Shown: in pieces, positions 23,786-34,926 of the stretch | How positions within the stretch are numbered: the first letter of the stretch is position 1 | Layout: the number at the start of each line of letters is the position of its first letter | From: Fluviicola sp. | Lineage (GTDB): Bacteria > Bacteroidota > Bacteroidia > Flavobacteriales_D > Crocinitomicaceae | Reading direction: 5' to 3' | Assembly: GCF_039596395.1 (NCBI RefSeq) | Contig: NZ_JBCNJT010000004.1 | Location: 310,001 to 374,000, forward strand | Length of the DNA stretch: 64,000 bases | Program-made: the position numbers and the translations under genes | Notes under the pieces: model-generated | What the model was told of the DNA's origin: nothing | What the model saw: the letters and a program-made list of their open reading frames with translations, nothing else | The model's database searches: none

Positions 23786-26257
23786 ATGAAGCTTTTGAAG
23801 GTTTTTTACCTACTCTGTACAATCTGCATCCCTGCATTTTCCATGGCTCAATGGAATTTGAGCGGGACGGTGCTGGATGAAAAAAAGCTTCCCATTCCTT
23901 TCGCAAACGTATACATCAAAAACAATACGGACCTGCGCACCCAGACCGATGAGAACGGAAAATACTCCCTGCAGCTTTTCGACGGTGAATACTTTGTGAT
24001 TGTCAATGCAACCGGCTACCAGGAACGCGAAACCTATGTGGTTATTTCGAATAAAGGCGCTGTAAAAGACATCCAGCTCTTCCCGATCAAAATCAATGAA
24101 TTGGAAGATGTGGAAATTGCCACCAAACGCACCAACCCGGGAAGGGAAATCATGCTGGAAGTAGTCAAAAAACGCGACCAGATCAACCCGTGGGCTTACC
24201 CGCATTCCACCGATGTTTACATCAAAGCCACCGAAAACATTACCCGCAAGGAAAAACCCGACGACGATAAGAACGACCGACAAACCGCTGATCCTTTCGA
24301 AGAAGAGAAACGGAAAATGGAAAAACTGGCCGGGAACATGAACTTTGCCGAGATCCAGGTTACACGCCATTTTTCTCCTCCCAACAAAGTCAAAGAAGTC
24401 CGCAACGCGTATGAACTGCGCGGAGACGACAAAACGCTCTACTACACCACCACGGTCAAATCGAATTTCAACTTCTTCCAAAACCTGCTTTACCTGGAAG
24501 ATTTGCACAGCACTCCGGTTATGAGCCCGGTCTCCACGCCCGGAATTCTTTCTTACCGCTATCGATTAGAGGCTCAATACGAAGAGAACGGACGAAAGAT
24601 CAGCAAGATCAAGATACTGCCGCGAATGAGTTCCACTTCAACGCTCACCGGGTACATCTATGTAATCGATTCCCTGTGGCTGATCCAAAAACTGGATCTG
24701 ACCATGGAAAAGGGAAACCTGTTCATGTACGATTATTTCACCATCCACCAGGAATTCGATCTTCCCGGAGATTCGATGTGTGTGCTGAAAGAACAGGTGC
24801 TGGAATACGGAGTGAAGTACAAAAACCAAAGTTCTGCGTGCAAAACCGTTGCCCAGTTCTCGAATTACAACTTCCGGCCGAATTTCACCCCGAAGTTTTT
24901 CAATAACGAATTGGCCGTCACTACTGAAGAAGCTTATGAGCGTGACAGCAGTTTCTGGAAAGAACAACGGGCCGTTTCCCTGACTCCGGAAGAACAGCGT
25001 TTCATCATAGTCAGAGACAGTATCCACGACGCCCTGAACCGGAAAGAATACCTCGATTCCATTGACCGGGTCTTCAACAAAGTGACTTTCCTGAAAGTGT
25101 TGTGGTTCGGGGTGGAACACCGCAACCGTCCTAAAAAAGTACAGTGGTCGATCAGCTCGCTTGCTGCCATGGCACGGCCGCTCTATCCTGCCGGTCCGCG
25201 GGTTGCTCCGGGTTTCAGCTATTTCAAGAAATGGAATGACCAACGGACTCTGGATGTCAACACCGAACTTTCTTATGGCTTTCTAAACCACGACATCAAG
25301 GGAAACATCAACGGGAATTACCTCTACGATCCTTTCAAACAGGCACGGCTCCGGATGGGCTTTGATCACGATTTCGACGCCATTGTTTCCTACGACGCCA
25401 TCACACAAATCTATAAACGGAGTAACTTCATTGAAGCGACTTCCCTGAATATCGGGCAAACACAGGAATACATCAACGGCTTGTATGTCGACATCGGTTT
25501 TGACTTTTCCGAACGGCGCTCCATCAACGGCTACAAAAAACTGGGCTTCCTGGACAGCGTTATTCCCAACGACGATTTTAAACCTTTTGTCGGGTACCAG
25601 GCACTTTTGGGTGAAATCACCGTTACCTACACACCCGGGCAAAAATACATGCGCGAACCTCATCGAAAAGTGGTGTTGGGTTCCAAATGGCCTTCCGTCT
25701 ATGTGTATTACCAGCGCGGAATTCCCAAACTATTCGGCAGTGACGTGGATCATGAATACGGATTGGTCGGAATATACCAAAACTTTCAGCTGGGAACTTT
25801 AGGAACCTCTTCCTATCACATCAGATCCGGGAAATTCCTCAGCTCCAAGAGCCTGAAAGATGCCGATTTCAAGTACCAACGCCGAAGTGATCCGATCTGG
25901 TTCTCCAATCCTTTGTACTCGTTCCAGGACCAGGATTCGTCCCTTCCTTCCCGCGATTATTACATCGAAGCCCATTTCATCCACCACGACAACGGATCCA
26001 TCATGAACAAAATTCCGTTTATGAAGAAAACAGGAATCGGTTTGGTTTTCGGATGCGGAGCTATGTATGTGGCAGAATACAACTGGAGGCATTACGAAGT
26101 GCTGGCCGGAATCGAGCGTAACTTCAAGTTTTCGAAAAGACGTTTAAGAATCGGTCTGTATGGCGTTTTCTCCGATGGAAACCACATTTCTCCCAGATGG
26201 ACCGGTAAAATTTCCTTCGCCGTCCTGGATGACCGGAATATGAAATTCAATTTTTAA
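23786..26257 (+). CDS. DUF5686 outer-membrane protein with carboxypeptidase-regulatory-like domain
   Basis: An 823-aa protein with a signal peptide (1-21). The CarboxypepD_reg-like Ig fold spans about 22-105 (WNLSGTVLDEKKLPIPFANVYIKNNTDLRTQTDENGKYSLQLFDGEYFVIV). The rest is the DUF5686 region, a TonB-receptor-like or BamA-like barrel with many amphipathic strands and a C-terminal ISFAVLDDRNMKFNF strand. It is typical of Bacteroidota outer membranes and of unknown transport function. It is monocistronic by position. Confidence 0.88.
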   Translation: MKLLKVFYLLCTICIPAFSMAQWNLSGTVLDEKKLPIPFANVYIKNNTDLRTQTDENGKYSLQLFDGEYFVIVNATGYQERETYVVISNKGAVKDIQLFPIKINELEDVEIATKRTNPGREIMLEVVKKRDQINPWAYPHSTDVYIKATENITRKEKPDDDKNDRQTADPFEEEKRKMEKLAGNMNFAEIQVTRHFSPPNKVKEVRNAYELRGDDKTLYYTTTVKSNFNFFQNLLYLEDLHSTPVMSPVSTPGILSYRYRLEAQYEENGRKISKIKILPRMSSTSTLTGYIYVIDSLWLIQKLDLTMEKGNLFMYDYFTIHQEFDLPGDSMCVLKEQVLEYGVKYKNQSSACKTVAQFSNYNFRPNFTPKFFNNELAVTTEEAYERDSSFWKEQRAVSLTPEEQRFIIVRDSIHDALNRKEYLDSIDRVFNKVTFLKVLWFGVEHRNRPKKVQWSISSLAAMARPLYPAGPRVAPGFSYFKKWNDQRTLDVNTELSYGFLNHDIKGNINGNYLYDPFKQARLRMGFDHDFDAIVSYDAITQIYKRSNFIEATSLNIGQTQEYINGLYVDIGFDFSERRSINGYKKLGFLDSVIPNDDFKPFVGYQALLGEITVTYTPGQKYMREPHRKVVLGSKWPSVYVYYQRGIPKLFGSDVDHEYGLVGIYQNFQLGTLGTSSYHIRSGKFLSSKSLKDADFKYQRRSDPIWFSNPLYSFQDQDSSLPSRDYYIEAHFIHHDNGSIMNKIPFMKKTGIGLVFGCGAMYVAEYNWRHYEVLAGIERNFKFSKRRLRIGLYGVFSDGNHISPRWTGKISFAVLDDRNMKFNF

Positions 26258-26280
26258 CCAGATTTAAAATAAAATTTGTG

Positions 26281-26307
26281 GGTACGCGATGCCTCGCATC
26301 CATACCA
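26281..26307. repeat. Imperfect palindrome upstream of the SAM riboswitch
   Basis: GGTA...GATGC ctc GCATC...TACC forms an imperfect hairpin 23 bases after the DUF5686 stop. It may be its terminator or a dispersed repeat. Confidence 0.35.
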
Positions 26308-26346
26308 ATTTTCTATCAATTCCTTTTTAAAATCAAATCTACTGGT

Positions 26347-26354
26347 TATCTTTG
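26347..26354 (+). promoter_or_regulatory. -7 element TATCTTTG of the metH operon
   Basis: An exact TAnnTTTG match 18 bases upstream of the riboswitch P1 helix, so the transcript would include the complete riboswitch. Confidence 0.65.
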
Positions 26355-26372
26355 CACCAGATCTTTGAGATA

Positions 26373-26482
26373 ACTTATGAAGAAAGGTGGAGGGACAGGC
26401 CCTGTGAAACCTTGGCAACCTGCCGTTTTGAACGAAAAGGTGCCAAATCCGATCCCGGTGAAACCATTGGGAAGAGATAAGT
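26373..26482 (+). promoter_or_regulatory. SAM-I (S-box) riboswitch
   Basis: P1 ACTTAT (26373-26378) pairs with ATAAGT (26477-26482). The conserved core is present in order: AGAAAGGTGGAGGGAC, GGCCCTGTGAAACCTTGGCAACC, GGTGCCAAATCC and GAAGAGATAAG. The box binds S-adenosylmethionine and, when bound, lowers expression of methionine genes. It precedes the two-gene methionine synthase by 63 bases. Confidence 0.95.
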
Positions 26483-26544
26483 ATATAAGCAGTTTTTCGA
26501 AACTACTTCCCCGACTTCATAGTTTGCAAAGCAATAAATAAGCT

Positions 26545-27552
26545 ATGAAAGACATCAGGCAATTATTAAACGAGCGCATTCTCATCCTTGACGGAGCGAT
26601 GGGAACTATGATCCAGCGTTATAAACTGGAAGAAGACGATTTCCGTAAAGGTTGGTTTGAAGATCACCCGCATAAACTGAAAGGCGACAACGATATTCTT
26701 GTATTGACACGCCCGGATGTCATCAAAGAAATTCACGCACAATACCTGGAAGCCGGTGCAGATATCATCGAAACCAATACGTTTGGAGCAACGTCTGTGG
26801 CACAGGCAGATTACCACCTGGAAAAAGCCGTTTACGACATCAACTACCACGGAGCAAAAATTGCAAGGGAAGTATGTGACGAGTTTACCGCTAAAAATCC
26901 GGACAAACCGCGTTTTGTTGCAGGTTCCATGGGACCGACGACCAAACTGGCTTCCATGTCACCGGATGTAAATGACCCGGGCTTCCGCGCAATCACTTTC
27001 CAGGAACTGGTAACCGCTTTTAAAGAACAGGCAACCGGGTTAATAGACGGAGGAGCAGATTTCCTGCTGGTGGAAACCATCACAGACACCCTGAACTCCA
27101 AAGCAGCCTTGTTTGCCATTGATGAACTGAGCGAAGAAAGAGGTATTCAGATACCGATCATGATCTCCGGAACCATTACCGATCAAAGCGGAAGAACATT
27201 AACCGGGCAAACCACCGAAGCATTTTTGGTTTCCGTTTCCCACATGCCGCTTTTAAGCATCGGGTTGAATTGCGCTTTGGGGGCAGATGCTATGAGGCCT
27301 TACCTGCAGGTATTGGCAAACCAGGCACCATTTGCAGTGAGCGCTCACCCCAATGCAGGATTGCCGAACGAATTCGGGCAGTACGATGAAACTCCTGAAA
27401 TGATGGGAACCCAGATCGAGGAATTCCTGCAGGAAGGATTGATCAATATCATCGGGGGTTGTTGTGGAACAACTCCGGACCACATTCGCAAGATGGCTGA
27501 AATTGCCGCTAAATACTCACCCAGAAAAATCAGCGAAACAGCAAACGCATGA
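26545..27552 (+). CDS. metH: Methionine synthase, homocysteine-binding module (MetH N-terminal half)
   Basis: A 335-aa homocysteine S-methyltransferase barrel. The opening is [25 protein letters not shown]. The zinc-binding cysteines are visible at about 242 (GLNCALGA) and about 307-308 ([13 protein letters not shown]). In most bacteria this domain is fused to the rest of MetH; here it is a separate gene, as in many Flavobacteriia. It overlaps the second gene by 4 bases, which ensures stoichiometric synthesis. The operon is under the SAM riboswitch. No metF gene is in the window. Confidence 0.95.
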   Translation: MKDIRQLLNERILILDGAMGTMIQRYKLEEDDFRKGWFEDHPHKLKGDNDILVLTRPDVIKEIHAQYLEAGADIIETNTFGATSVAQADYHLEKAVYDINYHGAKIAREVCDEFTAKNPDKPRFVAGSMGPTTKLASMSPDVNDPGFRAITFQELVTAFKEQATGLIDGGADFLLVETITDTLNSKAALFAIDELSEERGIQIPIMISGTITDQSGRTLTGQTTEAFLVSVSHMPLLSIGLNCALGADAMRPYLQVLANQAPFAVSAHPNAGLPNEFGQYDETPEMMGTQIEEFLQEGLINIIGGCCGTTPDHIRKMAEIAAKYSPRKISETANA

Positions 27553-30215
27553 ACCATTTACGCTTATCGGGCTTAGAAGCCATTACCATCACACCTGAAA
27601 GTAATTTTACAAATATCGGTGAACGCACCAACGTAACCGGGTCGCGCGCTTTTTTGCGCATGATCAAGGAAAATGATTACGAAGCAGCGCTATCCGTTGC
27701 CCGCGAACAAGTGGAAGGTGGTGCGCAGGTGATCGATATCAACATGGACGAAGGAATGATCGATGGAAAAGAAGCCATGGTGAAATTCCTGAACCTGATA
27801 GCTGCTGAACCCGATATTGCAAGCGTTCCGATCATGGTCGACAGTTCCAAATGGGAAATTATCGAAGCCGGTTTGCAATGTATCCAGGGAAAAGGAATCG
27901 TAAACTCCATTTCACTGAAAGAAGGGGAAGAAAATTTCATTCGCCAGGCAAAGCTGATCAAACGTTACGGTGCGGCAACGGTAGTTATGGCTTTCGATGA
28001 AAAAGGCCAGGCAGACAGTTACGAAAGGCGTATCGAAATTTGTGAGCGTTCTTACCGCATTTTGGTAGATGTGGTCAAATTCGCACCCGAAGACATTATT
28101 TTCGACCCGAATATTTTCCCGGTTGCAACGGGAATGGAAGAACATAACAACAACGCATTGGATTTCTTCCGTGCCACCAAATGGATCCGCGAAAATCTTC
28201 CCGGAGCACATGTTTCCGGTGGTGTGTCGAATGTTTCATTCTCTTTCCGCGGAAACAACCCGGTTCGTGAGGCCATGCACTCGGCATTCCTGTACCACGC
28301 CATTAAAAACGGAATGGATATGGGAATTGTGAACCCTTCCATGCTGGAGGTTTACGACGACATTGACAAGGAATTATTGGAATACGTAGAAGACGTGCTT
28401 CTCAACAGAAGAGACGATGCTACGGAACGCTTACTGGATTTTGCGGAGAATTTCAAGGGAGAAGACAAGAAGAAAGAAGTTTCCCTGGAATGGCGAAATG
28501 CCCCGGTGAATGAACGTTTAGCACATGCTTTGGTAAAAGGGATCGTAGATTTCATTGACGAAGATGTGGAAGAATGCAGGCACCAGTTCCCACGGCCGAT
28601 CCAGGTAATCGAAGGCCCGCTGATGGATGGAATGAACATTGTAGGAGATTTATTCGGAAGCGGGAAAATGTTCCTGCCGCAGGTCGTGAAATCTGCTCGT
28701 GTGATGAAAAAAGCCGTGGCTTACCTCTTGCCCTTTATCGATGCGGAAAAAGACGGGAAGTCAGCTTCTGCCGGAAAAGTGATTATGGCCACCGTAAAAG
28801 GAGATGTCCACGATATCGGGAAGAACATTGTTTCGGTAGTTCTTAGCTGCAACAACTACGAAATTGTGGATCTGGGAGTAATGGTTCCTGCGGAAAAGAT
28901 CATCCAGGCTGCTATCGATGAAAATGCACATGTTATCGGGTTGAGTGGATTGATTACGCCTTCTTTGGATGAAATGGTTCACGTTGCCAAAGAAATGGAA
29001 CGCGCGAACCTTTCTATTCCGCTCCTGATTGGTGGAGCAACCACTTCCAAGGTACATACAGCCGTTAAGATCGAACAGAATTACCACAAAGGACAAACCG
29101 TTCACGTATTGGATGCTTCCCGCTCGGTAACGGTGGTTGAGCAGTTATTGGGTCATAAAAAAGAACAGTTCGTGAAAGACGTGCAGGCAGATTATGCCCG
29201 GGTACGCGAACACCATGAAAAACACCGCGGAGCAAAACAGGTACTGAGCTATGCGGAAGCTTTGAAGAATAAGCTGGTATTAGAATTCAATTCCGAAACC
29301 ATCAAAAAGCCCAATCAACTGGGAGTTCAGGTCATTGAACAACAAAACCTGGCAGAATTGGTCCCATACATTGACTGGACACCTTTCTTCCAAACCTGGG
29401 AATTGCATGGGAAATTCCCGCGCATCCTGAAAGATGAGGTGGTTGGAAAAGAAGCTACACAGCTTTACGAAGATGCACAGAAAATGCTGCAACAAATCGT
29501 GGACGAAAAATGGCTGACCGCTAAAGCAGCTTATGGGATTTTCCCGGCCAACAGTATTGATGACGATATCGAAATCTATTCCGACGAACAACGGTCTTCT
29601 GTTTTAGGAATTCAGCACGCTTTGCGTCAGCAGACAAAAAAAGCACAGGGCCAGCCCAATCTTTCCCTGGCAGATTTTATTGCACCGAAAGCAAGCGGAC
29701 AAATTGATTACCTGGGAGCGTTTGTGGTTACTGCCGGACTTGGGATTGATGAGCACGTAAAACGGTTCGAAGACGATCACGATGATTACAACTCCATCAT
29801 GATCAAAGCACTGGCCGACCGGCTTGCAGAAGCTTTTGCAGAATACCTGCATGCCAAAGTAAGACGCGAAACCTGGGGATACGCCAAAGACGAAACATTG
29901 GACAATGATGCGCTCATTGCGGAAGAATATAAAGGAATCCGTCCGGCACCGGGTTATCCCGCATGTCCGGACCATACCGAGAAACCAAACCTGTTTAAAC
30001 TGCTGAATGCCGAAGAGTTAAGCGGTGTTTCTTTGACCGAAACCTTAGCCATGTGGCCCGCTGCATCGGTTTCGGGCTGGTACTTCGCACACCCGGATTC
30101 CAAATATTTTGGTCTTGGTAAAATCACTATAGATCAGGCAGATAACATTTCCGGTCGAAAAAAGATGGATTTAAATGAAATGAAACGCTGGTTATCGAGC
30201 AACCTTATCGATTAA
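27549..30215 (+). CDS. metH: Methionine synthase, folate/cobalamin/activation modules (MetH C-terminal part)
   Basis: An 888-aa protein. The pterin-binding domain occupies about 1-290 ([53 protein letters not shown]). The cobalamin cap and binding domain span about 320-560, with [10 protein letters not shown] carrying the Co-ligand His near 421, [10 protein letters not shown] and [12 protein letters not shown]. The SAM-dependent reactivation domain runs from about 580 to the end ([17 protein letters not shown] near 800). It transfers methyl from 5-methyl-THF to homocysteine via B12, together with the N-terminal module. All domains are intact. Confidence 0.96.
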   Translation: MNHLRLSGLEAITITPESNFTNIGERTNVTGSRAFLRMIKENDYEAALSVAREQVEGGAQVIDINMDEGMIDGKEAMVKFLNLIAAEPDIASVPIMVDSSKWEIIEAGLQCIQGKGIVNSISLKEGEENFIRQAKLIKRYGAATVVMAFDEKGQADSYERRIEICERSYRILVDVVKFAPEDIIFDPNIFPVATGMEEHNNNALDFFRATKWIRENLPGAHVSGGVSNVSFSFRGNNPVREAMHSAFLYHAIKNGMDMGIVNPSMLEVYDDIDKELLEYVEDVLLNRRDDATERLLDFAENFKGEDKKKEVSLEWRNAPVNERLAHALVKGIVDFIDEDVEECRHQFPRPIQVIEGPLMDGMNIVGDLFGSGKMFLPQVVKSARVMKKAVAYLLPFIDAEKDGKSASAGKVIMATVKGDVHDIGKNIVSVVLSCNNYEIVDLGVMVPAEKIIQAAIDENAHVIGLSGLITPSLDEMVHVAKEMERANLSIPLLIGGATTSKVHTAVKIEQNYHKGQTVHVLDASRSVTVVEQLLGHKKEQFVKDVQADYARVREHHEKHRGAKQVLSYAEALKNKLVLEFNSETIKKPNQLGVQVIEQQNLAELVPYIDWTPFFQTWELHGKFPRILKDEVVGKEATQLYEDAQKMLQQIVDEKWLTAKAAYGIFPANSIDDDIEIYSDEQRSSVLGIQHALRQQTKKAQGQPNLSLADFIAPKASGQIDYLGAFVVTAGLGIDEHVKRFEDDHDDYNSIMIKALADRLAEAFAEYLHAKVRRETWGYAKDETLDNDALIAEEYKGIRPAPGYPACPDHTEKPNLFKLLNAEELSGVSLTETLAMWPAASVSGWYFAHPDSKYFGLGKITIDQADNISGRKKMDLNEMKRWLSSNLID

Positions 30216-30326
30216 TTTAGCATCTTTACGAGGAAGATTAACGATTTAATTAGTTAATTGTTAACAAATTAACAACAAGCGATCGTTAATCTCACAATAG
30301 TGTGAACCTTGAAACTATGCTTACTT

Positions 30327-33300
30327 ATGCGCGTACTACTCTTTTGCCTAATGATATCCACGTTTGGATTGTCACAAACACCACCTACTGCTCAATTCAC
30401 TGCATCACCACTTATTGTTTGTCTGGAAGAAAGTATCCATTTCACCAATCAGTCCACTCAGGGAAGTTCACCGATTACTTCCTATCAATGGGATTTTGGT
30501 GACGGAAATTCTTCTTCCGTGCAAAACCCGAACCACGTATACAGTGCGCCGGGAACTTACACGGTCACTTTAACGGTTCAGGCTTCAAACGGCCAGGCTG
30601 ATTTCGAATTGAAGTCTGCATACGTGAAAGTAAACCCGAAACCTGTTCCGAATTTCACTACCACAGCGAACGGTTGTAGCCTTCCGGTGAGTGTCACTTT
30701 CGGGAACACCACCACGGGAGCCGTTTCCTACAACTGGAATTTCGGGAATAGCCAGACTTCTACTCAGCAAAACCCGGCGGCAGTGAATTATACCACTGCT
30801 GGGACTTACAACGTCACACTTATTGCGACCAACAGTTTCGGCTGCAAGGATACGATGATCAAACCGATCGTTATTTCGAATTTCCAGGCGGGAATAACTG
30901 CTCCGGCAACAGCTTGTCAAAACACACCTGTTTCTATTACAGATAATTCAACGGTGGGCGCGAACTCCTGGAGTTGGTCTTTCCCCGGAGGATCACCGGC
31001 TAGTTCCACTTCGCAAAACAATACCGTTGTTTACTCAACTCCGGGAACATACACGATCAGTTTATCCGCTCAAAATACCGGGCTGGGTTGTTCGGGATCA
31101 ACAACGAAACAAATCACCATCTTACCGACCCCGGTTCCGTCCTTTACTGCAAATCCAACAACAGGCTGTGCTCCGCAGGGAGTTACTTTTACCAATACCA
31201 GCCCGAGCGGAACCAATTTCCAATGGAACTTCGGCGACGGAACAACTTTCAACGGGCAAAATCCACCGGTGCACAATTACTCCAGCAACGGGTCTTACAC
31301 CGTAACGCTTACTATGACAGGAGCAAACGGATGTCCGGGATCAGTGAGCATAAATGCAGTTACATTAACTCCTCCGGTTGCCAGCTTCACCAGCACCGAT
31401 ACCGCAGGTTGTGAGCCGCTGACCGTAACCTTCTCAGATAATTCATCGGCTAGTATTCCGATTACAAACTGGTTGTGGACATTTGGCGACGGAACGACTT
31501 TCGTTGGTCAAAACCCACCTCCTCATACTTACAACCTGGGCGTTTACGATGTTTCTTTAACCATCACCACTTCTACCGGTTGCCAGGGAACAACTACGAT
31601 ACCGGCATATATTGAAGTCGGAAAAGTAGATTTGGTTGCTTTTACACTGGACCAAAGCCCGGAATGTGCCAAAAGATCCGTTCATTTCCACAATCAGTCA
31701 GTGGTGTTAACGCCGCATACTTCTACCGAAGTAACTTATCTGTGGAACTTTGGTGACGGAGGCACTTCCACTCTGGAAAACCCGGATCATTCCTACACAC
31801 AGGATACCGGTTATTTCGATGTGACTTTGATCGTAACTTTCCGCGGGTGCAGCGATACACTGACAATTCCGGATGCCGTGTACATCAAGGCTCCTATCAG
31901 CCGGTTTACGCCTGCTCAAACATTGTATTGCAATCCTGCAAGTTTCCCAGTAAATGTTGCCGTTACCGATCAGTCCATCATCGGAAAAATTCCGGATGAC
32001 TGTTCGATGATCTGGCGTTGGGGAGACGGATCAACCACCACATTTGACGATCCCGATTTCGACGATGCCAACCTCGGATCCACTTCGCACAACTACACCG
32101 CTTACGGAAGCTACACCATCGAGCAGGTGATTTACAACTACACGACCGGTTGTTCAGACAGTACGACCCAGGTAGTCCATATTTCAACTACTACTGCGGG
32201 AATTGCAGGAATATCGAATGACAGCGTTTGTGTAAATAACCCGATTACGCTGATGGACAATTCCACGTCCTCGCATCCTTTCGGAACTTACTCCTGGAAT
32301 ATGGGGAACGGGGCAACAGTCAGCGGGGCAAACCCAACTTACGCTTACCCGAGTTTCGGAACATTCACCATTACCTTAACAGCTACCAACAGCGTTGGCT
32401 GTGCAGACGACGCAACCTTCAGCCCGATGACCGCTCTTGCACTGCCATCGGCTCAGATTACTCCGGATGACAATGCCGGCTGTGCACCTTTTTTGGTCAA
32501 CTTCACCAACGGTTCGACCTTACAGAACAACGGGGTGAATCTTGCGTCCTTCCTATTTACGTTCAACGACAACAACACCACACAAACAACAACGAGTGTC
32601 GGGACGGTGGTAAGCCATACTTACAACACCGAAGGAACATTTACAGCTACATTGGTAGCAACGGATCAGTTCGGTTGTGTTTCCGCGCCGGCATCCACTT
32701 CGATAACAATTACGAAACCGGTTGCTTCGTTCACTATTGATTCCGTTATCTGTAACCAGGAAAATGTCACTACAGCAAATGCTTCTTCCGGTTTCGCACC
32801 GTTGAGCTATCAGTGGATCGTTGACGGTTCACAAGTAAGCACAGGATTGGATTATGGGCATACGTACAACGAAAGTCTGAATAACGCCACTTCCAGTTTC
32901 ACGCATGGTTATGTGTTGATCGTAACGGATGGCAACGGATGTAAGGATACATTATCACGCGTATTGACCATTTCAACGCCGGTTGCAATTCCGCAATATA
33001 CTTTCAGCGGAGCCGCTACAAACGCAAACGGGGATTACTTATGCCCTCCGGTTTTTGCCGCTTTAACAGATGCTTCCCTGACTTACGGAAATATTACCAA
33101 TTACAGCTGGGTATTCGGAGACGGAAAAACTTCCGTACTTGAAAATCCAAACAACACCTATGTATTCCCGGGAACTTACAGTTTGACTTTAACCATTACC
33201 GACGAATTCGGCTGTACGGCAGATACTACTTACGCGAATTACCTGACGATTTTCGGTCCGGTTGCAAACCCTTCCTGGACACAAAACACAGGTGGATGCG

Positions 33301-34043
33301 GTCAGGACGTGAACTTCACGATCGGCGCAACGAGCTTCCTGGAAACCATTCTGTGGACATTGGACGACGGAACGACTGTAAGCGATTCTACGAGCTTTAC
33401 GCATACTTACCATGACGTAACGACTTACAACCCCACATTGACCGTTACAGACAGCAATAACTGTGAGGTGATTTACCCGATGAATCCTATCACGATTCCG
33501 GACATCGGATTGAATGCTTATTTTGTGGTAAACCCAACGGCTATTGACCTGGGTAGTCTGGTTGAACTGGACGATCAATCTTCCAGTGTGAACGGAATTT
33601 CTACCTGGACATGGGATATGTTGCCTAATCCTCAGGTAATCAACACCTCCGGGGCTTCCGTTTATCCGAGTTACTACACACCGGGATCTTACACCATTAC
33701 ATTGACGGTAGAAGATCCGAACGGATGTTTTGATACGTACACAACAGTCATTACTGTTACCGGTGATTTCGAAATGCCGAATATCATCACTCCGAACGGT
33801 GACGGAACCAACGAGGTTTTCTCCTTCAAGAAAGACATTTTCAAGTCATTTGACATCCTGATCGTAAACCGTTGGGGAAATGTAGTGCACGAAGCAAAAA
33901 ATCAAACAGGAACAACTTTCTGGGACGGAAAAACTCAGGGCGGCGACCCTTGCAGCGAAGGAGTTTATTTCTACAAATTAACCGGAATTTTAAAAGACAA
34001 CAGCCCGATCGAGAAATCAGGGTTTGTGGAGGTTGTCCGGTAA
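30327..34043 (+). CDS. Giant PKD-repeat secreted protein with T9SS type B sorting domain
   Basis: About 1238 aa from the ATG at 30327 (MRVLLFCLMISTFGLSQ, a good signal peptide); an in-frame TTG at 30309 is an alternative start. About ten PKD/Ig-like repeats follow, with recurring W.FGDG....NPxHxY and GTYxVTLT motifs and many paired Cys residues. The end is the gliding-motility-type C-terminal domain (MPNIITPNGDGTNEVF, VNRWGNVVHEAKN, FWDGKTQGGDPCSEGVYFYKL), a T9SS type B signal. It is probably a surface adhesin or extracellular scaffold. A strong terminator follows. Confidence 0.92.
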   Translation: MRVLLFCLMISTFGLSQTPPTAQFTASPLIVCLEESIHFTNQSTQGSSPITSYQWDFGDGNSSSVQNPNHVYSAPGTYTVTLTVQASNGQADFELKSAYVKVNPKPVPNFTTTANGCSLPVSVTFGNTTTGAVSYNWNFGNSQTSTQQNPAAVNYTTAGTYNVTLIATNSFGCKDTMIKPIVISNFQAGITAPATACQNTPVSITDNSTVGANSWSWSFPGGSPASSTSQNNTVVYSTPGTYTISLSAQNTGLGCSGSTTKQITILPTPVPSFTANPTTGCAPQGVTFTNTSPSGTNFQWNFGDGTTFNGQNPPVHNYSSNGSYTVTLTMTGANGCPGSVSINAVTLTPPVASFTSTDTAGCEPLTVTFSDNSSASIPITNWLWTFGDGTTFVGQNPPPHTYNLGVYDVSLTITTSTGCQGTTTIPAYIEVGKVDLVAFTLDQSPECAKRSVHFHNQSVVLTPHTSTEVTYLWNFGDGGTSTLENPDHSYTQDTGYFDVTLIVTFRGCSDTLTIPDAVYIKAPISRFTPAQTLYCNPASFPVNVAVTDQSIIGKIPDDCSMIWRWGDGSTTTFDDPDFDDANLGSTSHNYTAYGSYTIEQVIYNYTTGCSDSTTQVVHISTTTAGIAGISNDSVCVNNPITLMDNSTSSHPFGTYSWNMGNGATVSGANPTYAYPSFGTFTITLTATNSVGCADDATFSPMTALALPSAQITPDDNAGCAPFLVNFTNGSTLQNNGVNLASFLFTFNDNNTTQTTTSVGTVVSHTYNTEGTFTATLVATDQFGCVSAPASTSITITKPVASFTIDSVICNQENVTTANASSGFAPLSYQWIVDGSQVSTGLDYGHTYNESLNNATSSFTHGYVLIVTDGNGCKDTLSRVLTISTPVAIPQYTFSGAATNANGDYLCPPVFAALTDASLTYGNITNYSWVFGDGKTSVLENPNNTYVFPGTYSLTLTITDEFGCTADTTYANYLTIFGPVANPSWTQNTGGCGQDVNFTIGATSFLETILWTLDDGTTVSDSTSFTHTYHDVTTYNPTLTVTDSNNCEVIYPMNPITIPDIGLNAYFVVNPTAIDLGSLVELDDQSSSVNGISTWTWDMLPNPQVINTSGASVYPSYYTPGSYTITLTVEDPNGCFDTYTTVITVTGDFEMPNIITPNGDGTNEVFSFKKDIFKSFDILIVNRWGNVVHEAKNQTGTTFWDGKTQGGDPCSEGVYFYKLTGILKDNSPIEKSGFVEVVR

Positions 34044-34088
34044 ACAATCTTTAGTTGAACTTTAAAAATAGTATTTAGGTGAAAAACA

Positions 34089-34116
34089 AAAAGCGGTCAT
34101 TGCTGACCGCTTTTCG
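34089..34116 (+). terminator. Rho-independent terminator
   Basis: An 11-bp perfect stem AAAAGCGGTCA / TGACCGCTTTT with a 4-base loop, after the PKD gene. Confidence 0.85.
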
Positions 34117-34440
34117 TTAACCTAACCTAACCACTATTCACTGAATCAGAAACTGAAGATATCAGCTCCTTTTCGATTACAAAAGTGCGCATTAAATTAT
34201 GATATTCAAAATGCATTTTAAGCTATTTCCAACATTTCTTGAAAGTTAATACCTCGTTACCGAATTAAAAACCATCACTTTATCGTTCTAAAACCTGCAT
34301 TCAGAAGAATTTTAGCCCCGTTCGACCGTTCTGATTATTGGAATCCTAAAAAATCCACCATGGTGAATTTTTAACAACTATTTAAGGAAAACCCCTTTTT
34401 CTACAAGGATTATAAAAAAATTTAAAGTGGAGATTTTTTA
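34117..34440. other. Gene-free gap before rnhA
   Basis: About 320 AT-rich bases with no plausible ORF. The only structure I see is a 24-bp near-palindrome centred at 34360/34361 (AATCCACCA / TGGTGAATT). It lies 80 bases upstream of the rnhA promoter and could be an operator. Confidence 0.4.
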
Positions 34441-34448
34441 TAACTTTG
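34441..34448 (+). promoter_or_regulatory. -7 element TAACTTTG, leaderless type
   Basis: An exact TAnnTTTG match ending 4 bases before the GTG start of rnhA at 34453. Confidence 0.6.
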
Positions 34449-34452
34449 GCAG

Positions 34453-34926
34453 GTGTCAGCATACATTGAAATATATACAGACGGCTCTGCCAGAGGAAAT
34501 CCGGGACCCGGAGGTTATGGAATCATCCTGAAATACAAACAATCCGTCAAGGAAATTTCCCAGGGTTATCGCTTAACAACGAACAATCGCATGGAATTAC
34601 TCGCAGTTGTTGTGGCGCTGGAAAGTTTGAAAACCAATACCATTCCCGTAAGGATTTATTCCGATTCCAAATACGTCATTGATGCAATCGATAAGGGATG
34701 GGTTTATGGCTGGCAGAAAAAAGGGTTCGTCAAGAAAAAGAACAAAGATTTGTGGCTTCGCTACTTATCTGTTGCCAAGTCTTTCAAGATCCAATTCATT
34801 TGGGTGAAAGGCCACAATGGCCACCCTGAGAATGAGCGCTGTGATGTGCTGGCGGTTGAAGCGGCTTTGGGAAGTAACTTATTGGCCGACCAATACTTCG
34901 AGGAAGTTCAGCAGCACGAAGATTAA
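34453..34926 (+). CDS. rnhA: Ribonuclease HI
   Basis: A 157-aa nuclease that degrades RNA in RNA-DNA hybrids. All catalytic carboxylates are present: Asp10 (YTDGSARGNPGPGGYG), Glu48 (NRMELLA), Asp71 (YSDSKYVIDAI) and Asp131 (ERCDVLA), with the catalytic-loop His at 121-124 (VKGHNGHPENE). The basic-protrusion region (GWVYGWQKKGFVKKKNKDLW) is also present. The start is GTG, with the promoter element only 4 bases upstream. The stop overlaps the convergent gene by 4 bases. Confidence 0.96.
   Translation: MSAYIEIYTDGSARGNPGPGGYGIILKYKQSVKEISQGYRLTTNNRMELLAVVVALESLKTNTIPVRIYSDSKYVIDAIDKGWVYGWQKKGFVKKKNKDLWLRYLSVAKSFKIQFIWVKGHNGHPENERCDVLAVEAALGSNLLADQYFEEVQQHED

Noticed and set aside
23810-24508. 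232-aa minus-strand frame inside the DUF5686 gene
   Set aside because: Antisense shadow of a clear outer-membrane protein, with an implausible Phe/Val-rich composition.
30309-34043. CRISPR-like repetition in the PKD gene
   Set aside because: The repetition is at protein level (PKD domains), with no conserved DNA repeat and spacer spacing; no CRISPR array is seen in the window.
34117-34135. AACCTAACCTAACC telomere-like repeat after the PKD gene
   Set aside because: Only two to three units, no other support, and the chromosome context is bacterial and continuous.
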